This document shows positions 17,106 to 23,395 of a stretch of DNA of 30,953 nucleotides, piece after piece. The notes beneath the pieces were generated by a model. It saw only the letters and a list, made by a program, of their open reading frames with translations. It was not told where the DNA came from and ran no database searches. Location of the stretch: positions 1-30,953 of the forward strand of contig URFJ01000009.1 of assembly GCA_900547135.1 (NCBI GenBank), read 5' to 3'. The translations under genes were made by a program, and so were the position numbers. The stretch comes from an uncultured Eubacteriales bacterium (GTDB taxonomy: Bacteria; Bacillota; Clostridia; Christensenellales; CAG-138). Numbering within the stretch: the first letter of the stretch is position 1; the number at the start of each line of letters is the position of its first letter.

Positions 17106-17151
17106 ACATAAAAGGGGGATTATATAATCATGCAATACAACCCTTTTATGT
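17106..17151 (+). terminator. Inverted repeat after the manganese catalase gene
   Basis: An 11-bp perfect stem, ACATAAAAGGG with CCCTTTTATGT, encloses a 24-nt loop that itself holds the 12-bp palindrome GATTATATAATC. It lies between two convergent genes and probably ends transcription or stabilises both 3' ends, although there is no long T-run. A 13-codon ORF (ATG at 17130) overlaps its 3' arm. Confidence 0.45.
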
Positions 17152-17175
17152 ATGTTGGACAGCTTTTCTAAGTAA

Positions 17176-18684
17176 CTATATAATTACAGTTTTAAGCGCT
17201 TCAACTATATCAACCGGGGTTATTGCCCTCAAACTTATTGTTTCAGCCGCTTTATCGGCGGCTTTTCCCAGCAAAAATGCGCCAGCGCAAGCAGCTTCAA
17301 ACGGTTGCAGGCCTTGTGCTATCATGGCAAGTATTATACCTGTTAAAACATCGCCGCTTCCACCTTTAGCAAGCCCCGGGTTGCCTGTAAGATTATACGC
17401 TATATTCCCTCTAGCAGAGCAAATAACGCTTGTAGCGCCTTTTAAAAGCAGATTTGCACTCCACTTTCTTGAGAACATCGACGCAAGACCAATGGGATCT
17501 TGCGTTACATTCGAAGTACTGCACCTGCAAAGGCGGGCCATCTCACCGACATGCGGTGTAAGGACAATATTTGGATGGAGGCGGTCATAGAGGCTAGCTT
17601 CGTCTGATATGGAATTAAGCGCGTCTGCGTCTAAAACTGAGGGCTTATTCGACTGCAGGACATGGTTGACAACCATTTTTACACCTTCGTCCAACCCCAT
17701 ACCGGGTCCTATGGCTATGCAGTCCGCCCAGTCGATGAGACTGTCAAGCTTTAACATATCCACGTTGTTCCAACCGCCTGCCGGCATTGGGTTAACCATA
17801 GCTTCAGGGACTGTATAAAGAGCGTGGCTTATTTCGGCGGGAACCACGACCTTCAATAAACCCGTTCCGGCCCTGAGCGCGGCTCTTGCCGACATAACGG
17901 ATGCGCCAAAGAGGCCTTCACTTCCAGCAATAAGAAGCGCGCGGCCGTTATTCCCTTTATGCGAGTTCAGAGGACGTTTTGGAATAAGCCGAATCATATC
18001 AACATATTCCAGGCAGTATTCGCAGCTATCAAATTTGTATTCCTTGGAGTTCATGCCGATTGACGCGACCTCGACCTTACCTGCGTATTCACGCCCTGGA
18101 AACAGAATAAGGCCGCGCTTTAGATGTTGAAAGGTTACGGTAACGTCAGCGTTAACGGCAACCCCCAGAATTTCACCTGTATCGGCATTTATACCCGAAG
18201 GAATGTCAACGGCGATGCGATAAGCTTCAGCTTTGTTCATAGCTTCTATGGCTTTTGCCGACAATCCGGTAACACTACGAGAAAGACCCGTACCAAAGAT
18301 CGCGTCTACAATTATATTGCTAGCTGATATCAACTCAGGGAGTTCGTCTTCGCTCCTAATGTTTATACAAGGAAGACCTATGTTCCTAATCGCCCTTAGG
18401 TTGATTGCCGAATCGCCCTTTAATGACGAATCCTCACATAACAGGGCGGCGGACGCGTTAATTCCGTTCATATGAAGTATACGAAGCAACGCCAGCCCGT
18501 CGCCTCCGTTATTACCTTTTCCACATATAATCAGCACGCGGCTTTTTGAATTGATATGGCAAAGTACATGCTTAAATAATGCATGTGCGGCATTTTCCAT
18601 AAGAACGGATCCGGGAATTCCCGTTTCGTTTATAATATGCGCATCAAGATTGCGCATCGCCTTTGCAGTCAAAACCCTTTTCAT
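17176..18684 (-). CDS. nnr: Bifunctional NAD(P)HX epimerase / ADP-dependent NAD(P)HX dehydratase
   Basis: A 502-residue repair enzyme that restores NADH and NADPH from their hydrated forms. The N-terminal YjeF_N epimerase domain (about 1-215) has GKGNNGGDGL and VDAIFGTGL. The C-terminal ribokinase-like dehydratase domain (about 235-502) has AGSEGLFGA, AIGPGMG, LTPHVGEM and the catalytic NPGLAKGGSGDVLTG block. The domain order and length match the fused bacterial enzyme. It lies 19 nt after acpS, the frequent acpS-nnr arrangement of Firmicutes. No good ribosome binding site is visible before the ATG, so translation may be coupled to acpS. Confidence 0.95.
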   Translation of the reverse strand: MKRVLTAKAMRNLDAHIINETGIPGSVLMENAAHALFKHVLCHINSKSRVLIICGKGNNGGDGLALLRILHMNGINASAALLCEDSSLKGDSAINLRAIRNIGLPCINIRSEDELPELISASNIIVDAIFGTGLSRSVTGLSAKAIEAMNKAEAYRIAVDIPSGINADTGEILGVAVNADVTVTFQHLKRGLILFPGREYAGKVEVASIGMNSKEYKFDSCEYCLEYVDMIRLIPKRPLNSHKGNNGRALLIAGSEGLFGASVMSARAALRAGTGLLKVVVPAEISHALYTVPEAMVNPMPAGGWNNVDMLKLDSLIDWADCIAIGPGMGLDEGVKMVVNHVLQSNKPSVLDADALNSISDEASLYDRLHPNIVLTPHVGEMARLCRCSTSNVTQDPIGLASMFSRKWSANLLLKGATSVICSARGNIAYNLTGNPGLAKGGSGDVLTGIILAMIAQGLQPFEAACAGAFLLGKAADKAAETISLRAITPVDIVEALKTVII

Positions 18685-18703
18685 ATTTAAAACAACTTAG
18701 CAG

Positions 18704-19072
18704 TCAACCTACCAGTATGGCCTGCGCTATTGCTAACTCCTTTATATGAGAAATACTAATGTGTATTTCGCTTCCGCCAAGCGCTTTCATTCGCCTTGTA
18801 GCTGTATCGTGGAGTGTAACGTTCGGCTTTCCAGTCTCGTCGTGAATGATTTCAATATCCCTCCAATCTATACTGTCAAAACCTGACGAAAGAGCCTTAA
18901 ACGACGCCTCTTTGGCTGCGAACATGCCGGCAATGGTTTGTGGATCATTATTTTTAACACTGAAATAAGATCTTTCCGTCTCTGTAAACAGACGTTCTAT
19001 AAATGCCGGACGGGAGGAAGCGCTTGCTATCCTACCCACTTCTATTATGTCAATTCCTGTGCCAATTACCAT
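18704..19072 (-). CDS. acpS: Holo-[acyl-carrier-protein] synthase
   Basis: A 122-residue 4'-phosphopantetheinyl transferase that activates acyl carrier protein using CoA. The magnesium-binding Asp8 (GTGIDIIEV) and Glu55 (FAAKEASFKAL) and the C-terminal HISISHIKELAIAQAI block are all present. The open frame runs back to 19183, but GGAG lies 6 nt before the ATG at 19072, and the family starts at this point, so the longer N-terminus is rejected. It forms a pair with nnr. CoA made through coaX elsewhere in this window is its substrate, though the two loci are 9 kb apart. Confidence 0.95.
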   Translation of the reverse strand: MVIGTGIDIIEVGRIASASSRPAFIERLFTETERSYFSVKNNDPQTIAGMFAAKEASFKALSSGFDSIDWRDIEIIHDETGKPNVTLHDTATRRMKALGGSEIHISISHIKELAIAQAILVG

Positions 19073-19170
19073 GTTCATCTCCATGCGGTTATTTACTGTT
19101 TTATTAATATTTATCCCGATAAATACATATTGGGAACAAAATATTGCGGATAAAACCATGTATATGTAAG

Positions 19171-19203
19171 CGTATGTTTCCACCTAAACGCCGGAAACAT
19201 ACG
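19171..19203 (-). repeat. Perfect 11-bp inverted repeat upstream of acpS
   Basis: CGTATGTTTCC (19171-19181) and GGAAACATACG (19193-19203) are separated by 11 nt. There is no T-run on either side, so it may be an operator or leader hairpin about 100 nt before the acpS start rather than a terminator. Confidence 0.5.
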
Positions 19204-19242
19204 ATTAACAATTATACCACACTTTTCATAAATGGAAAACAT

Positions 19243-19269
19243 AAAAAATCCCGCGATTTTCTCGCGGGA
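19243..19269 (-). terminator. Rho-independent terminator of the TasA-like gene pair
   Basis: On the minus strand a perfect 8-bp stem TCCCGCGA/TCGCGGGA with a 5-nt loop is followed by six T residues. It begins 8 nt past the stop of the gene ending at 19277. Confidence 0.85.
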
Positions 19270-19276
19270 CACAAGC

Positions 19277-19930
19277 TTATGTTTTCTTACTGTTATGCAT
19301 AACAGCTATTGAAAGCAAGATACACGCTGCGGCAAGAAGTATTATTATGAAAATTAAAGGTGGACCAAAGGCTCCTGTTGTGGGCGTACCTGGCGAATTA
19401 GGATCGGATGAATCGGTCTTTTCATATGCGCTAAAATGCCATTTTACAACGCCTGTAGTATTTTGATATTCATTACCAAGCGCTTTAGGAACGCTGAGGG
19501 TTACCCGCAACTCTGTGGCCTTAAAAGGCGCCAGTTCCGCCAAAAAGATATTTGAGCTTAACGGTCCGGTTATAGAAGCTTTTCCGTCGAATAAAACGCT
19601 CGATGCGTTTCCGTCTGTGTTAAGCTGTTCAACCTTTAGATTTAGCTGTTCTAAAAATGGAATATATTGCTCGTCAGGAATTTCGGCGCGGATAAAGGTT
19701 TTATACGTTAATTTCTTATAATGCATGTTGACAAGCCTTATATTCTGAACAAGTTCGTCCCCAGGCATAACCCCCTTAAATTTACTGAACAAATCGGAGC
19801 CGTCGGGGAAAAATACGTAATCGGTCATGTAGCCGGCCGATTCAGCCAAAACAACTCCGATTGCACCCAACAGGAGCAATGACACAATTATTGTTAAAAT
19901 AATAATCTTAAATGATCTACACTTTGTCAT
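19277..19930 (-). CDS. Surface protein with sortase-like tail, TasA/camelysin-like fold
   Basis: A 217-residue exported protein. It has an N-terminal signal or anchor helix (about 8-30), a beta-rich extracellular region with the VMPGDELVQNIRLVN pattern seen in TasA/camelysin and related bacterial surface domains, and a C-terminal end made of TPTTGA, a hydrophobic stretch and KKT. The tail fits a degenerate sortase sorting signal (LPxTG-like with Thr-Pro-Thr-Thr-Gly). It lies 50 nt after the SipW-type gene and shares its terminator, so the two likely form one unit. Role in matrix or surface-layer assembly is inferred. No sortase gene is in the window. Confidence 0.7.
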   Translation of the reverse strand: MTKCRSFKIIILTIIVSLLLLGAIGVVLAESAGYMTDYVFFPDGSDLFSKFKGVMPGDELVQNIRLVNMHYKKLTYKTFIRAEIPDEQYIPFLEQLNLKVEQLNTDGNASSVLFDGKASITGPLSSNIFLAELAPFKATELRVTLSVPKALGNEYQNTTGVVKWHFSAYEKTDSSDPNSPGTPTTGAFGPPLIFIIILLAAACILLSIAVMHNSKKT

Positions 19931-19980
19931 ATAAAAACATCCTCAACTAAAATAAATACACCCGATGGACTGGGGCCGCG

Positions 19981-20514
19981 TTAAACCCCCGGAGTAAATC
20001 CCCATTCATCTGCAACGGCGCCGTTTGCAGCCTGTATAGCGCTAGCCTCAACGATCACGTTAAGCATTGCGTTCATGTAGCTGTTTCCAGCTTCTGAAGA
20101 AAAGCTCACCGAATCGAACAGAACAGGCGTTTCCTCACCGGTCTCCAGACATTGGTTGTAATACCAGTAGCCGTCGCGATTAACCCAACTTTCAGTGTTA
20201 TAGTTTGGTACAATAACATCATTTGAAAGTTCCCCATTTGCCCATTCGAGCGTAACCGACACGCGTACATATGCGTCATTATTTCCTATATTTTCAACTG
20301 TGACCGATTTCTCACTAAGATCTCCTGGCTTTAAGTTACCATACTGATTACCGCCATTATGCGACAGTCCATTTATCCTTATATCAATGCCGCCTGTGGT
20401 TATAACATTGTTTGCATGATTCTCAGAAGTAAACAACGCCAACGTAACTGTGGTTAAAACGACAATTAATAGAAATAATAATGATGTTGTTAAGATGGTT
20501 TTCTTCATCTTCAT
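19981..20514 (-). CDS. TasA-like secreted protein with SipW-type signal peptide
   Basis: A 177-residue protein beginning MKMKKTIL, followed by a hydrophobic stretch and LALFTSENHANNVITTGGIDI, which is the usual pattern of SipW-dependent signal peptides. The mature part has PGDLSEKSVTVENIGNND, a motif of TasA/camelysin-type beta sandwiches. Members form extracellular fibres or are surface proteases. An earlier ATG exists at 20535, but GGAGG lies 5 nt before the ATG at 20514. No sipW signal peptidase gene is nearby, so processing must depend on a distant gene. Function as a matrix fibre protein is an inference. Confidence 0.75.
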   Translation of the reverse strand: MKMKKTILTTSLLFLLIVVLTTVTLALFTSENHANNVITTGGIDIRINGLSHNGGNQYGNLKPGDLSEKSVTVENIGNNDAYVRVSVTLEWANGELSNDVIVPNYNTESWVNRDGYWYYNQCLETGEETPVLFDSVSFSSEAGNSYMNAMLNVIVEASAIQAANGAVADEWGFTPGV

Positions 20515-20765
20515 CCCGACCTCCAAAAAATTCAAATTACCGGCTTGTTATTAGATCGCCACTTAGCTTTAAAGTGCCTGTTTAGTATCATTGGTATCTA
20601 CTATGCTTAAAGCAATGTGGCACATATATAATGCTGATAATTTGGTTGGAGCCTTGACCTCTTACATGAAAATAATTTTGTTTCATTTGTCTGTACCTAA
20701 CTCAAACAGTTTTACTGCTGTCATTGTATGTATAAAATACCATCAAACGTAATAGGAGGATAAAC

Positions 20766-20864
20766 ATGACAACAGCTTACAATAACAATTTTAGCATTTT
20801 ATTATGGACGGCGTCAACGCAATGCTTAAAGGAATTAAACCAAAAACTAATATTCTTTATCTAA
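20766..20864 (+). CDS. Possible 32-residue small protein or gene remnant
   Basis: An ORF of 32 codons starts at ATG 20766, with a textbook ribosome binding site (AGGAGG, 6 nt spacing) and an AT-rich TATAAAAT element about 30 nt further upstream. The peptide has a hydrophobic segment around residues 9-16 (FSILLWTA) and a hydrophobic end. A second in-frame-coherent ORF of 22 codons begins in another frame at 20804 (MDGVNAMLKG start), so this may be a frameshifted remnant. It sits alone in the 435-nt gap between the TasA-like pair and recX. No homologue is known to me. Confidence 0.35.
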   Translation: MTTAYNNNFSILLWTASTQCLKELNQKLIFFI

Positions 20865-20949
20865 TTCCATAATATCACACGTAACATTGACAAAACGTCT
20901 TATATTAATACACTTAATAACTTTTTATGAACGATAATTCTAATGATAT

Positions 20950-21444
20950 TTAATCCCAACTCATATCAAGCAAGCCGTTTTCGCATAAACTTGATACACA
21001 TTGCATAACAACGCTATAATCAAACCCACGCGATACAAGCCTTTTTGCTATCCGTTCAAATTTATCATCATGATTATATCCAGTCATATTTACAGCTAAC
21101 TTTTTAGCAGTTAACATAGCGTTTTCAAGCTCAGTCCCTTCTGAAACGGAAGCTAACGCCTCATTTATAATATCATTGTCAAGTTGATGAGCGGTAAGCT
21201 GCTCTCTTAACTTACGCCTGCTTACTGGTTTTGTAGCTAAGCGCGACCGTATGAATTCATCGGCATAAGCTTTGTCGTCAAGGTAACCTAGCTCCTTTAG
21301 CCTTTCTATAACAGAATAAACTTCAAATTCGCCGAACTGGCATTTGTCAAGATACAGTTCGGTTTCTCGTACAGTACGGGCCTTTGGAGTAAGAAACTTT
21401 AATGCGGCATCCATAGGCCCTGAATTAGAATTAGACTTCTTCAT
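20950..21444 (-). CDS. recX: RecX family regulatory protein
   Basis: A 164-residue helical protein of the RecX family, which binds RecA filaments and modulates recombination. Recognisable family patterns are ALKFLTPKARTVRE (residues about 14-27), VIERLKELGYLDDKAYADEFIRSR and the repeated three-helix modules with RRKLREQL. The length fits the shorter RecX forms. It is not next to recA here; it is flanked by gene-poor stretches on both sides. No clear LexA box was seen at its 5' end. Identification is by pattern, so moderately strong. Confidence 0.8.
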   Translation of the reverse strand: MKKSNSNSGPMDAALKFLTPKARTVRETELYLDKCQFGEFEVYSVIERLKELGYLDDKAYADEFIRSRLATKPVSRRKLREQLTAHQLDNDIINEALASVSEGTELENAMLTAKKLAVNMTGYNHDDKFERIAKRLVSRGFDYSVVMQCVSSLCENGLLDMSWD

Positions 21445-21882
21445 ATTTAACTCCGATCATACTTTAAACTCATTATATCAGAATATTTATAGTGAAAATA
21501 GTGTTTTATTAACTTTTAAAGCTATATTAGCTTCTCAGAGTAATGAATGGAAAGTCCTTCTTAATTATTCTAATGCATTGAGTTATTGTTATTTTTCCTC
21601 ATAATTTTAGTTTATCACAAACTGCAACGCTTTAAAAGGTTACCACAATCCAATGCTTCATGGACGTTGCATATCGTTTATAAACGAATGGAGGCAAGCA
21701 TATGAAATAGAACTATTTCCATTACACGGCTTGCTTGGAAGCGCCCACACCAAAACAGTATTTTTAATATGTAAATGCTAGGTTAAGCTTAATTGGTTAT
21801 GAGTTAAAGAGATTTTTAACTAGTAAAATTTTGAAATAAATACTAATATTACCTATTAAAATTGACATTAAAACTTTCATAA
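21445..21882. other. Gene-free stretch with clustered inverted repeats
   Basis: No convincing ORF is present. The notable content is a 14-bp palindrome TCGTTTATAAACGA (21674-21687) followed by a two-part stem-loop at 21692-21736: outer arms AGGCAAGC/GCTTGCTT (one G-U) and inner arms GAAATAG/CTATTTC. The remainder is AT-rich. It may hold the recX and cotF promoters or a small RNA, but nothing decisive is visible. Confidence 0.4.
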
Positions 21883-21923
21883 TTGCGGTCTAATACAGCG
21901 ATACTAACGATTATAAACCGCAA
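21883..21923 (+). repeat. Inverted repeat in the leader of the CotF-like genes
   Basis: TTGCGGT (21883-21889) and ACCGCAA (21917-21923) can form a 7-bp stem ending directly before the AGGAGG ribosome binding site (21924-21929). A GATACTA motif (21899-21905) in the loop resembles a sporulation -10 element, which is tentative. Confidence 0.35.
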
Positions 21924-21936
21924 AGGAGGTCTAATA

Positions 21937-22227
21937 ATGGCAAAGCAAACCAACCCTACACAGCCCGTAAACACGGGAAATCAGCCTTATGACCAGGTTT
22001 GGCAGAATACCCAGAACTGGAATATGGAAGCAGGCTCACAGGAGATAACATCAAAGGACCTTGGTACGATTCAGGATGAGATGTACCGTGAGGCGCTTGC
22101 TTACAAGAAGTTCTCCGTATATTCACAGTACTTCACTGATCCCCAGCTTAAGGATATGGCAAGCAGGGGAGCCCAGCATCATAAGCAGCACTTCGACGCG
22201 CTGCAGAACTATCTTAACAGCCGTTAG
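21937..22227 (+). CDS. CotF-like spore coat protein (first copy)
   Basis: A 96-residue hydrophilic, helical protein. The second half (DEMYREALAYKKFSVYSQYF through HHKQHFDALQNYL) has the alternating pattern of the Coat_F family, ferritin-like helices typical of small spore coat proteins. The N-terminal 30 residues are rich in Asn, Gln and Pro. An upstream in-frame ATG exists at 21883, but AAGGAGG lies 8 nt before the ATG at 21937. The second copy follows 17 nt downstream. Expected site is the spore coat; the assignment rests on pattern, not alignment. Confidence 0.75.
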   Translation: MAKQTNPTQPVNTGNQPYDQVWQNTQNWNMEAGSQEITSKDLGTIQDEMYREALAYKKFSVYSQYFTDPQLKDMASRGAQHHKQHFDALQNYLNSR

Positions 22228-22244
22228 TGAAGGAGGGGAAGTAA

Positions 22245-22526
22245 ATGAATAACCAGCCCAATATGAGCGAGAAGGAACTCATTACCGACCTGCTTAATGA
22301 GGAGAAAGATCTTGTAAAGCAGTACGCTTCCGACGTGGTTGAGGCGGCATGCCCGTCGCTGCGCAGGATTATTACAACCAATCTGACCGAATGCGCATCG
22401 GATCAGCAGTGCGTTTTTGATCAGATGCTTCAGCGCAGCTGGTACAAAATCAAGGGTGCCCAGGATCAGGATGTAAACACTGCAAAGCAGGATATGCAGC
22501 AGCTTAGGACCCAGACAGGCATATAA
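22245..22526 (+). CDS. CotF-like spore coat protein (second copy)
   Basis: A 93-residue helical protein that pairs with the gene just upstream. It reads like one half of a Coat_F domain (EKELITDLLNEEKDLVKQYA, then TNLTECASDQQCVFDQMLQRSWY), with cysteines at about 36, 49 and 54. Having two adjacent, different Coat_F proteins suggests they form a complex in the coat. AGGAGGGG provides the ribosome binding site. A GC-rich hairpin follows at 22555. Confidence 0.75.
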   Translation: MNNQPNMSEKELITDLLNEEKDLVKQYASDVVEAACPSLRRIITTNLTECASDQQCVFDQMLQRSWYKIKGAQDQDVNTAKQDMQQLRTQTGI

Positions 22527-22554
22527 GACAACCGCGTTTTAAGCTAAGCCTACG

Positions 22555-22582
22555 GGGGCCGCCGGGATTACCCGACGGCCCC
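22555..22582 (+). terminator. GC-rich hairpin after the CotF-like pair
   Basis: GGGGCCG pairs with CGGCCCC (7 bp), then after one mismatch CGGG pairs with CCCG around the loop ATTA. The hairpin lies about 30 nt after the second CotF-like stop and before the spoVA-linked genes. The following bases are AAAATAC rather than T, so termination may be partial. Confidence 0.6.
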
Positions 22583-22648
22583 AAAATACATTTAATATTG
22601 GTATACAACCATTAATTCATGAGAATATTAGATATGGAGTTGGCTCAC

Positions 22649-22816
22649 ATGGCAAAAAAACGAAGGATGATATGGATACTGTTTGCAGTGACAGTTCTGT
22701 TGATCATTGCCGGGGCAGCGATATACCTTTTCCTTATAGATAATAATAAAAGTCCGAAAGGAGAAGATGTAAAGTTGGTATATTATCAAAGAACTGGAGG
22801 TAGTTACATTGGCTGA
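22649..22816 (+). CDS. 55-residue single-helix membrane protein before spoVAC
   Basis: A small basic-start membrane protein: MAKKRRM followed by a hydrophobic helix (about residues 8-30), then a polar tail ending in a Tyr-Gly-rich stretch. GGAG lies 9 nt before this ATG, which I prefer to the in-frame ATG at 22619. Its last 8 nt overlap the next small gene, whose ribosome binding site (GGAGG) is within its own coding region. The positive-inside rule places the N-terminus in the cytoplasm (forespore) and the tail outside. No family is recognised. Linkage to spoVAC suggests a spore membrane role, which is inference. Confidence 0.6.
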   Translation: MAKKRRMIWILFAVTVLLIIAGAAIYLFLIDNNKSPKGEDVKLVYYQRTGGSYIG

Positions 22817-22940
22817 AGAACAAAGAGCAAAACCCGTCAATAACCCACTTCATGGGGGACCGGGCAGCGGAATGCCAGGGGACAGGGAAGAACGCTATAC
22901 GGGCTATAAGGAAAAACTCAGGGAGGCGAAGAGCAGATGA
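22809..22940 (+). CDS. 43-residue hydrophilic protein translationally coupled to spoVAC
   Basis: This ORF begins with TTG at 22809, supported by GGAGG with 8 nt spacing, and ends with a TGA that overlaps the spoVAC ATG (ATGA, 4 nt). The product is highly charged, with a central Gly/Pro-rich segment (HGGPGSGMPGDREE) and a basic helix at the end. No cysteines or membrane segments are present. The tight overlaps on both sides argue for real translation. It is too short for standard gene finders, and I recognise no family. It could be a partner of SpoVAC or of the 55-residue membrane protein. Confidence 0.6.
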   Translation: MAEEQRAKPVNNPLHGGPGSGMPGDREERYTGYKEKLREAKSR

Positions 22941-23383
22941 CGGTTTCAAACGAAGATAAAAAACAATATCAGCGGAAGGTTGATAAACGCATGCCTAAGA
23001 GTCATGCGTTTACGCAATGTGTATGCGCGTTTCTTGTAGGCGGATTGATATGTTGCATCGGTCAGTTTATAAGAAATATGGGTATGATGTATCTGAAGCT
23101 TGATGAGACGCAAACTTCAGCGTTTACTTCAATAATAATGATATTTCTTGGAGCTACCCTTACCGGACTTGGAATATACGACAAAATAGGTAAGTTTGCA
23201 GGGGCCGGCTCGGTGGTTCCGATTACGGGATTCGCTAATTCAATCGTTGCTCCCGCAATGGAGCATAAATTTGAGGGCTATGTAATGGGGGTAGGCGCTC
23301 AATTATTCAGCCTTGCGGGGCCTGTTCTTGTATTCGGAATAACGGCATCCGTAATTGTGGGACTTATTGCCTGTATAATATAG
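22937..23383 (+). CDS. spoVAC: Stage V sporulation protein AC (SpoVAC)
   Basis: A 148-residue membrane protein of the SpoVA complex, which moves calcium-dipicolinate (DPA) across the inner spore membrane; SpoVAC in Bacillus acts as a mechanosensitive channel. It has four hydrophobic segments after a charged N-terminus. Recognisable blocks are FLVGGLICCIGQ, FLGATLTGLGIYDKIGKFAGAGS and PITGFANSIVAPAMEHK. GGAGG is well spaced from the ATG. The gene overlaps the 43-codon ORF and is followed 12 nt later by spoVAD. Confidence 0.93.
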   Translation: MTVSNEDKKQYQRKVDKRMPKSHAFTQCVCAFLVGGLICCIGQFIRNMGMMYLKLDETQTSAFTSIIMIFLGATLTGLGIYDKIGKFAGAGSVVPITGFANSIVAPAMEHKFEGYVMGVGAQLFSLAGPVLVFGITASVIVGLIACII

Positions 23384-23395
23384 GGAGGCGTTTAT

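Noticed and set aside
19073..19183. 37-residue N-terminal extension of acpS
   Set aside because: AcpS proteins begin at the MVIGTGID position, which has a ribosome binding site directly upstream.
21861..21897. Sigma-A promoter built on TTGACA (21861) before the CotF-like genes
   Set aside because: The only -10-like hexamer (TAATAC) is about 23 bp away, beyond the normal spacing.
22600..22640. Sigma-G-like promoter in front of the 55-residue gene
   Set aside because: A GTATA/GAATATTA pair can be seen, but the -10 would leave almost no room for a transcript start before the ribosome binding site.
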